DNA from: Alphaproteobacteria bacterium
Lineage (GTDB): Bacteria > Pseudomonadota > Alphaproteobacteria > Micropepsales > Micropepsaceae
Reading direction: 5' to 3'
DNA: 38,967 nt
NCBI GenBank assembly: GCA_003158585.1
Contig: PMKE01000120.1
Span: forward strand, 1 to 38,967
The notes under the pieces were generated by a model. The model saw only the letters and a list, made by a program, of their open reading frames with translations, had not been told where the DNA came from and ran no database searches. The translations under genes were made by a program, and so were the position numbers. Positions 32,190 through 38,967 of this stretch are shown here, in pieces; position 1 is the stretch's first letter; every line of letters starts with the position of its first letter.

Positions 32190-32573
32190 ATGAGTTCGTT
32201 GGGAAATAGCGAAGATCTCTCGCGGGTGCGTCATACCGGCGGCGCGAGGCCGAGGCGCTCCGACCCGTCCTGCGTCGCGGAATTGATCGACGTCCTTTCG
32301 CAATATCCCGGCGGTCTTCGCCGCTGGTCGGTAATGCGCGCGATCCGCCGCGCTCGCGAGAATGCGCAACGCGATGTTCCGCTCAAGCTGGAAGACGAGA
32401 TCGAGCGTGCGTTTCGCAAGTTCTGCGCGGACGGCGAATTTGCCAAGGCCCCGGACGACGTCGCAACGAGCGTGCTGTTCTTTCGGCTGCGGGAGAAGGC
32501 CGGCGAGGTATGGGCGGTGATTCCGGATCATGCGAAGGCATGGACTGCCGGCGAGATCGTCGATTTCGACTGA
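32190..32573 (+). CDS. Small protein of unknown function (127 residues)
   Basis: Not recognised. It is a soluble, basic protein with no signal peptide or membrane helix. PRRSDPSCVAELIDVLSQYPGGLRRWSVMRAIRRARENA looks helical and DNA-binding-like in charge, followed by LKLEDEIERAFRKFC. The C-terminus, DVATSVLFFRLREKAGEVWAV, is beta/alpha mixed. The ATG at 32190 has GAGGAGA about 10 bases upstream, and codon use is like neighbouring genes. It is followed after 12 bases by another small gene, so the two are probably one transcript. Confidence 0.65.
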   Translation: MSSLGNSEDLSRVRHTGGARPRRSDPSCVAELIDVLSQYPGGLRRWSVMRAIRRARENAQRDVPLKLEDEIERAFRKFCADGEFAKAPDDVATSVLFFRLREKAGEVWAVIPDHAKAWTAGEIVDFD

Positions 32574-32585
32574 CGGAGTCCGTTC

Positions 32586-32828
32586 ATGACAATCGACAGA
32601 CCGATGTCGCAGCACGAGGGCGCGCTGTTCGATGCCGTTCGCGTTCTGGCAACGAGCGTCCTGGATCTCGGGGCCGATGCGAAGCTCCTTCGCACGCGCC
32701 TGACGGCGGCCCGCGACAAGGCCGATGCGGTGGGCAACAAACAGTCTGCCGCAACGTTGGACTTCCTCGTCGACGCGCTGTTTCCCCCGCCCGACGTGCC
32801 GCCCAAACCTTCATTCCGCATCGTCTGA
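32586..32828 (+). CDS. Small protein of unknown function (80 residues)
   Basis: Not recognised. It is mainly helical (EGALFDAVRVLATSVLDLGADAKLLRTRLTAA, read in part) with a Pro-rich end (FPPPDVPPKPSFRIV). There is no signal peptide. GGAG lies upstream of the ATG. It follows the 127-residue gene by 12 bases, and the pair is convergent with a histidine kinase gene. The helical N-terminal part plus short tail would suit a small partner or antitoxin-like protein, but nothing in the sequence proves this. Confidence 0.6.
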   Translation: MTIDRPMSQHEGALFDAVRVLATSVLDLGADAKLLRTRLTAARDKADAVGNKQSAATLDFLVDALFPPPDVPPKPSFRIV

Positions 32829-32844
32829 GCGATAAGGAAACGCC

Positions 32845-32862
32845 GCCTCGCTCGATCGAGGC
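32845..32862. terminator. Weak hairpin between convergent genes
   Basis: GCCTCG-CTCGAT-CGAGGC lies between the stops at 32828 (plus) and 32880 (minus). No T-run follows on either strand, so termination here would be weak. Confidence 0.25.
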
Positions 32863-32879
32863 TCGCCGCTCCGTTTGTG

Positions 32880-34406
32880 TCAGCTTTCTGCCAAAGCCGC
32901 TTTGGACCACTTAACGGTCGCCCGCAGACCGTTCGGTTCCTTGTTATGTAGAATGAGCGTCGCGCCCTGGCTGCGTGCAACGGCGTCGGCAATGGACAAT
33001 CCCAATCCCATACCGCCTGTCTCACGGCTGCGGGAGTGCTCGAGGCGCGTGAACGGCTGAATGACGTCCGTCAATGCGCTCTGCGGTATGCCCGGGCCGT
33101 CATCTTCGACGCGAAGCTCGACGGCATCTGCGGTATCCGTAACCGAAACCCGGGCACGCTCGCCATACTTGACCGCGTTGTCGATCAGATTGCGCAATAG
33201 CCGGCGAACCAGACCCGGCTGCATCATGAGAGGGGTACGCGGCGCTTCCTCGAACGTCACGTCTTTTCCGAGTTCGCGAAACTCCTCCACGATCGAATCC
33301 GCCAGAGCCGAGAGATCGACCAGCAGGCGCGGCTCGGTGGACTGGCCCAGCCGGGCCAGGCTCAGGATTTCGTCGACCATTCTCGTCATGTCGTCGATCG
33401 TTTCGACGACACGCTCCCGCTCGGTTTCGGGCTCGACCGATTCCGCGCGAATTCTGAGAGAAGCCAGCGGCGTGCGCAGATCGTGACCGATCGCGCTCAA
33501 CATGCGGTCCTTTTCCTGGAGGAGGTCCTTGACGCGTTGCGCCATCGTATTGAAGGAGACGATGGCCGCGCGGACGTCCCGCGGACCTTGCTCCGGAATG
33601 GGGCTGATGGCCTCCTGCGGTCGCAGGTTCTCCGCCGCGCGGGCCAATATGCGCAGCGGCCTCGAAATCCGGGAGGCCCAGAAAAGCGATATACAGAGTA
33701 CGGCAATGAACAGGGCCAATTCCGACACGAACATGGGACTGAGGAACAAGGGCAGCGGCCTGAACATCAGGAAACGGCCGTCGAGCCACGAACCGTCGGG
33801 CAATTGCGCCGCCAGATGAACCTCATCGTTCATATGGGCCCAGGGCGGACCGCCGAGGCCGTAAGGCCGTGTCAACGGAGGACGTGGTGGGCGCGCGAAC
33901 GGCGGCGGCGGCATCCCGTCCGGTCCGGCGCCTTCGAGCCCCTTCTCGGGAGGCGGGAAAGGCATGGCGGACCCCGGACCGGGGGCGCTCCTCGCTCCCG
34001 GAGGCGGAGCAAAGTCCGGGCGTCCGGGCCGCCGGGATGCGTTCACGGCGGAAAAACTCAATTTGCGTTTCTTCAAAGCGGTCCTGAGGCTGTCTTCGAG
34101 CTGCGTCTGCCGCGCCCCATCGAGAACCGGAGAGCTGTTCGTCAGTCTGAAATTCTGGCCGTCGGCATTGGCTTCAAGCACGACCTGCAGGCGGGCGTTC
34201 TTGGGCGTTGCCGCCACCTCTTGAGCCACTTCCGCAAACCGATCGACCGCCGGATCGACGACGATGAACTTCTGCCATTGTTCCGTGATGTTACCCAGCA
34301 GAAAGAACGCAAAGATCTGGGCAACGGACAGCGCGCCGAAGATCAGCAAAGCTGTCTGTCCGAATGTGCTCCAGGAGCCGAAATCAAGCCGCCAACGTCT
34401 GCTCAC
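32880..34406 (-). CDS. Sensor histidine kinase with Pro-rich periplasmic loop
   Basis: Inner-membrane sensor of 508 residues. Membrane helices are at about 17-39 and 220-244. The roughly 180-residue periplasmic part has an ordered first half (TEQWQKFIVVDPAVDRFAEV) and then a Pro/Gly-rich stretch (130-190: APPPGARSAPGPGSAMPFPP). HAMP follows (245-297), then HisKA with the phosphoacceptor H308 in AIGHDLRTPLAS. The ATPase domain shows NLIDNAVKYG, then EDDGPGIPQ, and GMGLGL. The start is taken as GTG 34406, which overlaps the regulator stop by 4 bases (GTGA); an ATG at 34448 would overlap by 46. Its layout is that of the kinase at 10625, but the periplasmic loops differ. Confidence 0.92.
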   Translation of the reverse strand: MSRRWRLDFGSWSTFGQTALLIFGALSVAQIFAFFLLGNITEQWQKFIVVDPAVDRFAEVAQEVAATPKNARLQVVLEANADGQNFRLTNSSPVLDGARQTQLEDSLRTALKKRKLSFSAVNASRRPGRPDFAPPPGARSAPGPGSAMPFPPPEKGLEGAGPDGMPPPPFARPPRPPLTRPYGLGGPPWAHMNDEVHLAAQLPDGSWLDGRFLMFRPLPLFLSPMFVSELALFIAVLCISLFWASRISRPLRILARAAENLRPQEAISPIPEQGPRDVRAAIVSFNTMAQRVKDLLQEKDRMLSAIGHDLRTPLASLRIRAESVEPETERERVVETIDDMTRMVDEILSLARLGQSTEPRLLVDLSALADSIVEEFRELGKDVTFEEAPRTPLMMQPGLVRRLLRNLIDNAVKYGERARVSVTDTADAVELRVEDDGPGIPQSALTDVIQPFTRLEHSRSRETGGMGLGLSIADAVARSQGATLILHNKEPNGLRATVKWSKAALAES

Positions 34407-35167
34407 TCTTGCCGGACCTCTGCCACAAAGCAATAACCTCCACCCCATACCGTCTTGATGTAGATCGGAGTCTTGGAATCGGGCTCGATCTTCTTTCGCA
34501 CGCGGCTGATCAGATTGTCTATGCTGCGATCGAAGGCCGACGCTTCGCGGCCGCGCGTCATGTCGAGAAGCTGATCGCGGGACAGCACGACCCGCGGGCG
34601 CTCCAGAAAGATCGTGAGAAGATTGAATTCGCCGGTCGACAGCGGCACGACAACTCCGTCGTCGCCGACCAGATGACGTTCGCCTGTCATGAGCTTCCAG
34701 CTGCCGAACCGGAGAGTTTTGTGCGTGGGCAGCCGCTGGACGCTCGGCATGGAGTTCGCCCGCCTGATGATCGCCTTTGCCCTTGCCAGCAACTCGCGAG
34801 GCGCAAACGGTTTCACGACATAATCGTCCGCTCCCATCTCGAGACCGACGATCCTGTCGGTCTCCTCGGCCTTCGCCGTGAGCAGGATGGTCGGGATGTC
34901 GAGCTTTTCGCGGATCGACCGGCAGAGGCTCAAGCCGTCCTCACCCGGCATCATGATGTCGATGATGACGAGATCGAACTTGTAGCGGCCCAGCATATGA
35001 CGCGCCTCCAGCGCGTGCGCGGCCTGCGTGACGCGGAAACCGTTGCTTTTCAAATAGCGGGCCAGAGGATCGCGAACACTGCGTTCGTCCTCTACGACCA
35101 GAATATGATGCGCGCTATCCGAAGCGTGCGTGGAACCTTCCGGCTTTATCTGTTCCGGCATGGACAT
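34403..35167 (-). CDS. OmpR/PhoB-type response regulator (paralogue of 9882-10628)
   Basis: A 254-residue regulator. The receiver has E26-D27, the phosphoacceptor D70 in VIIDIMMPGEDG, the threonine in ILLTAKAEE and the lysine in DYVVKPFAPREL. The winged helix contains LSTGEFNLLTIFLERP, then NLISRVRKKIE and YIKTVWGGGYCF. Large parts are identical to the other regulator in this window, including IMMPGEDGLSLCRSIRE and DRIVGLEMGADDY, so they are recent paralogues. The ATG at 35167 has AGGTGG about 5 bases upstream; GTG 35176 is an alternative. It is divergent from an EF-hand gene and co-transcribed with its kinase. Confidence 0.94.
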   Translation of the reverse strand: MSMPEQIKPEGSTHASDSAHHILVVEDERSVRDPLARYLKSNGFRVTQAAHALEARHMLGRYKFDLVIIDIMMPGEDGLSLCRSIREKLDIPTILLTAKAEETDRIVGLEMGADDYVVKPFAPRELLARAKAIIRRANSMPSVQRLPTHKTLRFGSWKLMTGERHLVGDDGVVVPLSTGEFNLLTIFLERPRVVLSRDQLLDMTRGREASAFDRSIDNLISRVRKKIEPDSKTPIYIKTVWGGGYCFVAEVRQE

Positions 35168-35533
35168 CACTGCCACCTGCGGTCGACCAGTTTTTCAACC
35201 CTATAGCGGGAACCGGCAGCATTGCACCCGGAGACGGGGATACAACTGCCAAAGTCGAATATATGTAACAACTCGTATCAGCCGTCGGATACGCGATGAT
35301 GCGAGATGGGGGCGGCGTCGCCGGTCCGGCCGCCGGCATTTACCGTGATCGTTTGCCCCGGCACGAATTGCCGTGTTGGGCACTTTATGCACGTTTTGTA
35401 TTGCAACTGTATCAGGGACAGTCGCGTGACGCCGCCTGCCGCCGTTTTTTCCTCGCAAATACTGGCACATGGGCTGCTTTTCGGTCTTTGCCCGCTCTGT
35501 GAGTTGCAGGCGGCACAAGCAAAGGAGACTACC
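35168..35533. other. Divergent promoter region of regulator and EF-hand gene
   Basis: 366 bases with no supported gene. An AT-rich patch at 35245-35275 is the likeliest core of the regulator's promoter. A palindrome GGTCGACC lies at 35183-35190. AAAGGAGA (35521-35528) is the ribosome site of the downstream gene. The plus frame is open through part of this region, but the composition (many Cys, Arg and Pro) is not protein-like. Confidence 0.5.
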
Positions 35534-36403
35534 ATGTCGATAGCCGGCATAGGGTCGTACGGCACCGGGAATCTCTCCCAGATGCTGTCGACCCTGTTAT
35601 CCAGGCTGGACACGACGACCTCTACGTCCTCAAGCACGGACCAAACAACGTCAAGTTCAGCGACTACGTCCGACAACGCAGAACAGCTGAAAGGACCCAC
35701 GAAGCCCAGCCTCAGCAGCATGATCCTGAGCACGCTGATCGGACTGCAGCAGCAGAATAGCGACAGTTCGTCTTCATCTTCGTCTTCATCTTCGTCTTCA
35801 TCTTCGTCTTCATCTTCGTCTTCATCGACCTCATCCGACCCAGTGCAGAGCTTGTTTTCCGCAATGGATTCGGACGGCGACGGCACGGTGACGCAATCCG
35901 AACTGGAGAGCTATATCGTACAACAGGGCGGCACCCAGACCGAAGCCGACAACCTGTACTCGATGCTCGCTCAGTCCGACAGCAACGGCATCACCGAAGA
36001 CGACTTGGCGAGCCAGGCGCCGCCGCCTCCGCCCCCAGGCGGTCCCGGCGGACCTGGCGGCGGGCCCCCGCCGCAGAATTCCGACGGCTCTTCGGATGCC
36101 ACGAGCGATCTTGGCAGCAAGCTGGTTAGTCTGTTCGACACGAACGGAGACGGAACGGTAAGCCAGAGCGAGCTCGAGAATTTCGTGACACAGAACGGCG
36201 GCACGACGGACACGGCCGATACTTATTTCACGTCCCTCGACACAACGGGCAGCGGTTCGCTCAGTTCTTCGGACTTCGCAACCGCAATCGAAAAACTTCA
36301 GGAAAACATCTCCAACAACTACACCTCGCCGATCCTGACGCTGCTCGATGCGTTCGCCAATAACACTTCGACCACCACGTCTTCGCTGTCGGTGACGGCG
36401 TAG
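35534..36403 (+). CDS. Ser-rich EF-hand protein
   Basis: A 289-residue protein with no signal peptide. The N-terminal 75 residues are Ser/Thr-rich. A run of 21 serines (78-98) is encoded by a 12-base tandem repeat. Two canonical EF loops, DSDGDGTVTQSE (about 111-122) and DTNGDGTVSQSE, are each followed by a weaker one (SDSNGITEDD, and DTTGSGSLSSSD), giving two EF pairs joined by a Pro/Gly linker (APPPPPPGGPGGPGGG). It is very acidic and likely binds Ca2+. Low-complexity, unstructured sections and lack of a signal peptide suggest a non-Sec export route or a cytoplasmic role. AAAGGAGA precedes the ATG. It is divergent from the OmpR-type regulator. The exact role is unknown. Confidence 0.82.
   Translation: MSIAGIGSYGTGNLSQMLSTLLSRLDTTTSTSSSTDQTTSSSATTSDNAEQLKGPTKPSLSSMILSTLIGLQQQNSDSSSSSSSSSSSSSSSSSSSSSTSSDPVQSLFSAMDSDGDGTVTQSELESYIVQQGGTQTEADNLYSMLAQSDSNGITEDDLASQAPPPPPPGGPGGPGGGPPPQNSDGSSDATSDLGSKLVSLFDTNGDGTVSQSELENFVTQNGGTTDTADTYFTSLDTTGSGSLSSSDFATAIEKLQENISNNYTSPILTLLDAFANNTSTTTSSLSVTA
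35768..35827 (+). repeat. Five tandem 12-base repeats coding for poly-serine
   Basis: The unit TCGTCTTCATCT occurs five times, the last with one base change in its final codon. It is in frame, so copy changes by slippage would change the serine run by four residues without breaking the frame. Confidence 0.95.
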
Positions 36404-36417
36404 AGCCTTGCAATGCG

Positions 36418-36445
36418 CCAGGAGACCGGATTTCCGATCTCCTGG
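36418..36445 (+). terminator. Strong hairpin after the EF-hand gene
   Basis: CCAGGAGA (36418-36425) pairs with TCTCCTGG (36438-36445), and inside this CGG pairs with CCG around the loop ATTT with one mismatch between. It starts 14 bases after the stop. It is followed by a C-rich stretch with only a short T-run, so termination may be partial. Confidence 0.55.
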
Positions 36446-36614
36446 TGCCCCCTTTGCCGGTCGCCGGGCTGCCGCTGAAAAAACACGGGCGATTGTGCAA
36501 CAAAACGCGTACGCCGCACTCCTCTCGACACTTTGCGACAACTGATGGCCGGTAAGCCCGCAGCGCACCCTCTATAATCCGGCCTTGGAAGTTACCAAGC
36601 GAGGGGATTGCCTT

Positions 36615-37196
36615 ATGCAACTCAGATTTCTAATTGCTGTCATTGCTTCGGCAGCGCTTTGCGGATCCGCAGGTATGGCACAGGACGCACCGCCGCCACC
36701 GCGACCGGACAATCCGATGCAGATGAGGCCCGCCGATAAGGCGGAAATGCAGAAACACTTCGAGCAGATGTGTTCTGACCGCTACGCCCGCACTGTCGGC
36801 GAGATGGCCTTTCTGGAAGTCAGGCTCGCCCTTTCCGACAAGCAGAGGCCGCTGTTCGACCGCTGGAAATCCGTAAAGCTGGCAAGCGCCAAGGCGCGCC
36901 TTTCGGAGTGCGCCGCCCATCGGCCGCCGGACAAGCCGCCTTCGATCGTCGATCTCATGAAGCTGGAGGAAAGCAATATCCGCGCCCGGCTGGACGATCT
37001 CGAGGCCGAGATGCCGGCGTTGGAAGCGCTGTTCAATTCGCTTGGCGACGAACAGAAGCAGGCTTTCGAAGGCGGCGATCCGATGGCTCCGATGGGACCG
37101 GAGAGAGGCAGCCGCCCCCCCATGCCTCCCGGCGACGATTGCATGGCCGATCCGGGAGCGATGGGCCGTGGCGAGCCCCCTCCGCCTCCGCAATAG
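36615..37196 (+). CDS. LTXXQ (Spy/CpxP-like) periplasmic protein
   Basis: A 193-residue protein with a signal peptide (about residues 1-23: FLIAVIASAALCGSAGMAQ). The mature part is helical, with two LTXXQ-like motifs, ALSDKQRPLFDRW (about 78-90) and SLGDEQKQAF, as in Spy and CpxP, which are periplasmic chaperones or sensor-inhibitors of envelope stress. Both ends are rich in Pro and Met; the C-terminus (PPMPPGDDCMADPG) could bind metal. The ATG at 36615 has GAGGGG upstream. It follows the EF-hand gene by 211 bases and a hairpin, so it may have its own promoter. In E. coli, CpxP damps the CpxA kinase; here the nearby kinase with a Pro-rich sensor part makes a similar link plausible but unproven. 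Confidence 0.75.
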   Translation: MQLRFLIAVIASAALCGSAGMAQDAPPPPRPDNPMQMRPADKAEMQKHFEQMCSDRYARTVGEMAFLEVRLALSDKQRPLFDRWKSVKLASAKARLSECAAHRPPDKPPSIVDLMKLEESNIRARLDDLEAEMPALEALFNSLGDEQKQAFEGGDPMAPMGPERGSRPPMPPGDDCMADPGAMGRGEPPPPPQ

Positions 37197-37239
37197 AATC
37201 CTCTCCGTCACCCCTGTGTTTCAAATGGAGAGGTCTCTC

Positions 37240-37278
37240 GCGGGTTTTGCTTCCCCAGGCGAAACCCGCTTTTTTTTT
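37240..37278 (+). terminator. Rho-independent terminator of the LTXXQ gene
   Basis: GCGGGTTT (37240-37247) pairs with AAACCCGC (37262-37269), followed directly by nine T residues (37270-37278). It lies 43 bases after the stop at 37196. Confidence 0.9.
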
Positions 37279-37345
37279 CGCGGACCGGATGCCGGGACGG
37301 TGAGATGACTCATATCGAAGGAGTAATAATGATCGGCGATTGTCT

Positions 37346-38967
37346 TCAAATTTCTCCGAGGACAACATGCAGCCGATGGACTTTCTCGTCGTTGCACAAC
37401 GGCACCCGGAGCGGCCGTTCCGTGAGCGATTGTCCGTCCAGCTCCGCCGCCGCGACGCCGTGGCCCGCACCCCGGTTCTCGACCGCAATGTCATAGCGCG
37501 TTGAGCCATGCCGGAATGTCATTTCAAATCCCGGCCAGCGCTGCGGAATGCACGGTTCTACGACCAGGAACGCGCCCTGCCGCCTGACCCCGAGAATGGA
37601 TTCGATGCCGGCGCGATAAAGCCATCCGGCTGCGCCCGTGTACCAAGTCCAGCCGCCGCGTCCAACATGCGGCGCCTCAGAATAGACGTCCGCCGCGACG
37701 ACATAGGGCTCGACTTTGTAGCGTTGAATGCCCGCGCGCGTGTCCGCATGTCTGATCGGATTGAGCATTGCGAACAGTGCCGCCGCCTTGTCCCCTTCGC
37801 CGAGTTCTGCGAAGGCGATCACCGACCAAACCGCCGCGTGAGTGTACTGCCCGCCGTTTTCGCGAATGCCGGGCGGATAGCCTTTGATGTAGCCCGGATC
37901 GAGTGCTGCACGGTCGAAAGGAGGCGTAAAGAGCAGCGCCAGCCCGGTGTCGCGCTGAATGAGTTGATCGTCGACGGCGGCCATAGCTTGCGCGGCGCGG
38001 CCGGGATCGGCGGCGCCCGAGATCAAACTCCACGATTGGACGATGGAGTCGATCCGGCATTCGCCGTTCGTCGACGAGCCGAGCGGCGTTCCGTTGTCAT
38101 AATAGGCACGCCGGTACCAGCTTCCGTCCCAACCGTCTCGTTCGAGCGCCGTTTGCAACCCCTTGGCGTGAGTGCGCCACGTCGAGGCGCGGGCTTTTTC
38201 GTCGCGAGCGTCCGCCAAAGTCACGAAGGCGGACAGCGCCGCGTAGAGGAACCAACCGAGCCAGATGCTCTCTCCCTTGCCCAGTTCCCCGACGCGGGTC
38301 ATGCCGTCGTTCCAGTCGCCTGTGCCGATCAGAGGCAGGCCGTGCCCGCCGACAGGAAGGCTCCGATCGAGCCCGAGTGCACAGTGCTCGAAGAGCGAGG
38401 CGGACTCCTCCGTTACCGTCGGCAGGAAATAGGAGTCGTGCTCGCCGGCGACGAGCATCGGTCCTTCGACAAACGGGACCATCTCGTCGAGTACGCCGGT
38501 GTCGCCGGTTGTCTCGACATAATGCGCGACGGCATAAGCGAGCCATATCCGGTCGTCCGAAATGTGTGTGCGCACGCCCTGGCCGGACGGCGGCAGCCAC
38601 CAATGCTGGACGTCGCCTTCGACGAACTGGCGGGCGGCGGCGCGCAACAGGTGTTCGCGCGTCATCGCCGGCTTCGACAAAACCAGCGCCATCACGTCTT
38701 GGAGCTGGTCGCGAAAGCCATAGGCCCCGCCCGCCTGATAAAACGCCGATCGCGCCCACAACCGGCAAGCCACCGTTTGATAAAGCAGCCAGCGATTGAG
38801 CATCAGGTCCATGGACCGATCCGGCGTCTTCACCTGAACGGTGCCGAGCAAATCGTCCCAATATTGCAGCACATCGCGGAAGACGGCCTCGAGATCGATT
38901 TCGCGGTAGTGCGCGATCAGGAATTGCGCATCTGCCGCGCCGGCTGCTTCACCCAGGAAGAAGACAA
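37346..38967 (-). CDS. Cyclic beta-1,2-glucan synthase, C-terminal GH94 part (5' end outside window)
   Basis: The frame is open to the window edge, so about 540 C-terminal residues are seen. They match the GH94 (cellobiose/chitobiose phosphorylase-like) domain at the end of NdvB/ChvB cyclic glucan synthases, where it trims the glucan chain by phosphorolysis. Seen are AYGFRDQLQDVMALV, HISDDRIWLAYAVAHYVE, the catalytic segment GTGDWNDGMTRVGE (with the general-acid aspartate) and ENGGQYTHAAVWSVIAF. The visible start of the frame (VFFLGEAAGAADA) is still inside the protein. The full protein is usually over 2,500 residues and sits in the inner membrane, making periplasmic cyclic glucan. A stand-alone GH94 phosphorylase cannot be excluded without the upstream sequence. 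Confidence 0.85.
   Translation of the reverse strand, partial: VFFLGEAAGAADAQFLIAHYREIDLEAVFRDVLQYWDDLLGTVQVKTPDRSMDLMLNRWLLYQTVACRLWARSAFYQAGGAYGFRDQLQDVMALVLSKPAMTREHLLRAAARQFVEGDVQHWWLPPSGQGVRTHISDDRIWLAYAVAHYVETTGDTGVLDEMVPFVEGPMLVAGEHDSYFLPTVTEESASLFEHCALGLDRSLPVGGHGLPLIGTGDWNDGMTRVGELGKGESIWLGWFLYAALSAFVTLADARDEKARASTWRTHAKGLQTALERDGWDGSWYRRAYYDNGTPLGSSTNGECRIDSIVQSWSLISGAADPGRAAQAMAAVDDQLIQRDTGLALLFTPPFDRAALDPGYIKGYPPGIRENGGQYTHAAVWSVIAFAELGEGDKAAALFAMLNPIRHADTRAGIQRYKVEPYVVAADVYSEAPHVGRGGWTWYTGAAGWLYRAGIESILGVRRQGAFLVVEPCIPQRWPGFEMTFRHGSTRYDIAVENRGAGHGVAAAELDGQSLTERPLRVPLCNDEKVHRLHVVLGEI

Noticed and set aside
35306-35533. N-terminal extension of the Ser-rich EF-hand protein by 76 residues
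   Set aside because: The extension is Cys/Arg/Pro-rich with no ribosome site, while ATG 35534 has a strong AAAGGAGA.
35534-36403. Ser tract as an on/off phase-variation switch
   Set aside because: The repeat unit is 12 bases, a multiple of three, so copy changes keep the frame. Only length variation is possible.

Overview
The window looks like part of an alphaproteobacterial chromosome. It is GC-rich, with short intergenic gaps and many 4-base stop/start overlaps. It carries an NDUFS4-type complex I accessory subunit of the kind shared by alphaproteobacteria and mitochondria, a type-2 ArgC, a PodJ-like Sel1 protein and the C-terminal half of a cyclic beta-1,2-glucan synthase. The genus cannot be read from the sequence. 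I saw no phage, transposase, plasmid or CRISPR genes. All three tRNA genes encode their own CCA.

Layout. (1) 1-5356, plus strand: sulfur and amino-acid metabolism. A cysteine synthase (cut by the window edge), a 3-mercaptopyruvate sulfurtransferase, a GNAT acetyltransferase and a POT peptide transporter are followed by cystathionine beta-lyase overlapping hisI. (2) 5372-8520, minus strand: an aldonolactone oxidase, tRNA-Arg, the NDUFS4-like gene, tRNA-Pro, a DUF192 lipoprotein and a double cold-shock-domain protein. (3) 8901-11986: a secreted EF-hand protein divergent from an OmpR-type regulator and its histidine kinase. (4) 12138-19262: an IscU-like scaffold, then on the minus strand a GH13 enzyme, a ClpP-like peptidase, a DUF3617 protein, a large secreted protein of unknown function, tRNA-Glu and recJ. 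(5) 19263-22446: an islet with an S10 peptidase, a small three-repeat membrane protein and several intergenic repeat elements. (6) 22447-28165, mainly minus: homoserine dehydrogenase, an aminotransferase, an OmpA-like lipoprotein and argC, with one small secreted protein on plus. (7) 28305-32828: a DUF805 protein, a TetR/coiled-coil/membrane/Sel1 fusion divergent from a pentapeptide-repeat protein, and two orphan small genes. (8) 32880-37196: a second two-component system divergent from a second EF-hand protein, followed by an LTXXQ (Spy/CpxP-like) protein. (9) 37346-end: the GH94 part of a cyclic glucan synthase, running off the window.

Two points deserve most attention. First, the arrangement 'EF-hand protein divergent from an OmpR regulator plus kinase' occurs twice, 23 kb apart, with clearly paralogous regulators. 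The second copy also has a CpxP-like periplasmic protein, which suggests a family of calcium- or envelope-responsive modules. Second, the gene at 28803-30404 joins a TetR-type DNA-binding helix-turn-helix to a coiled coil, one membrane helix and periplasmic Sel1 repeats. That would be a membrane-tethered, one-component regulator of unusual design, with inverted repeats in the divergent promoter region it shares with a pentapeptide-repeat gene. Functions beyond recognised families are inference; no database search was possible.
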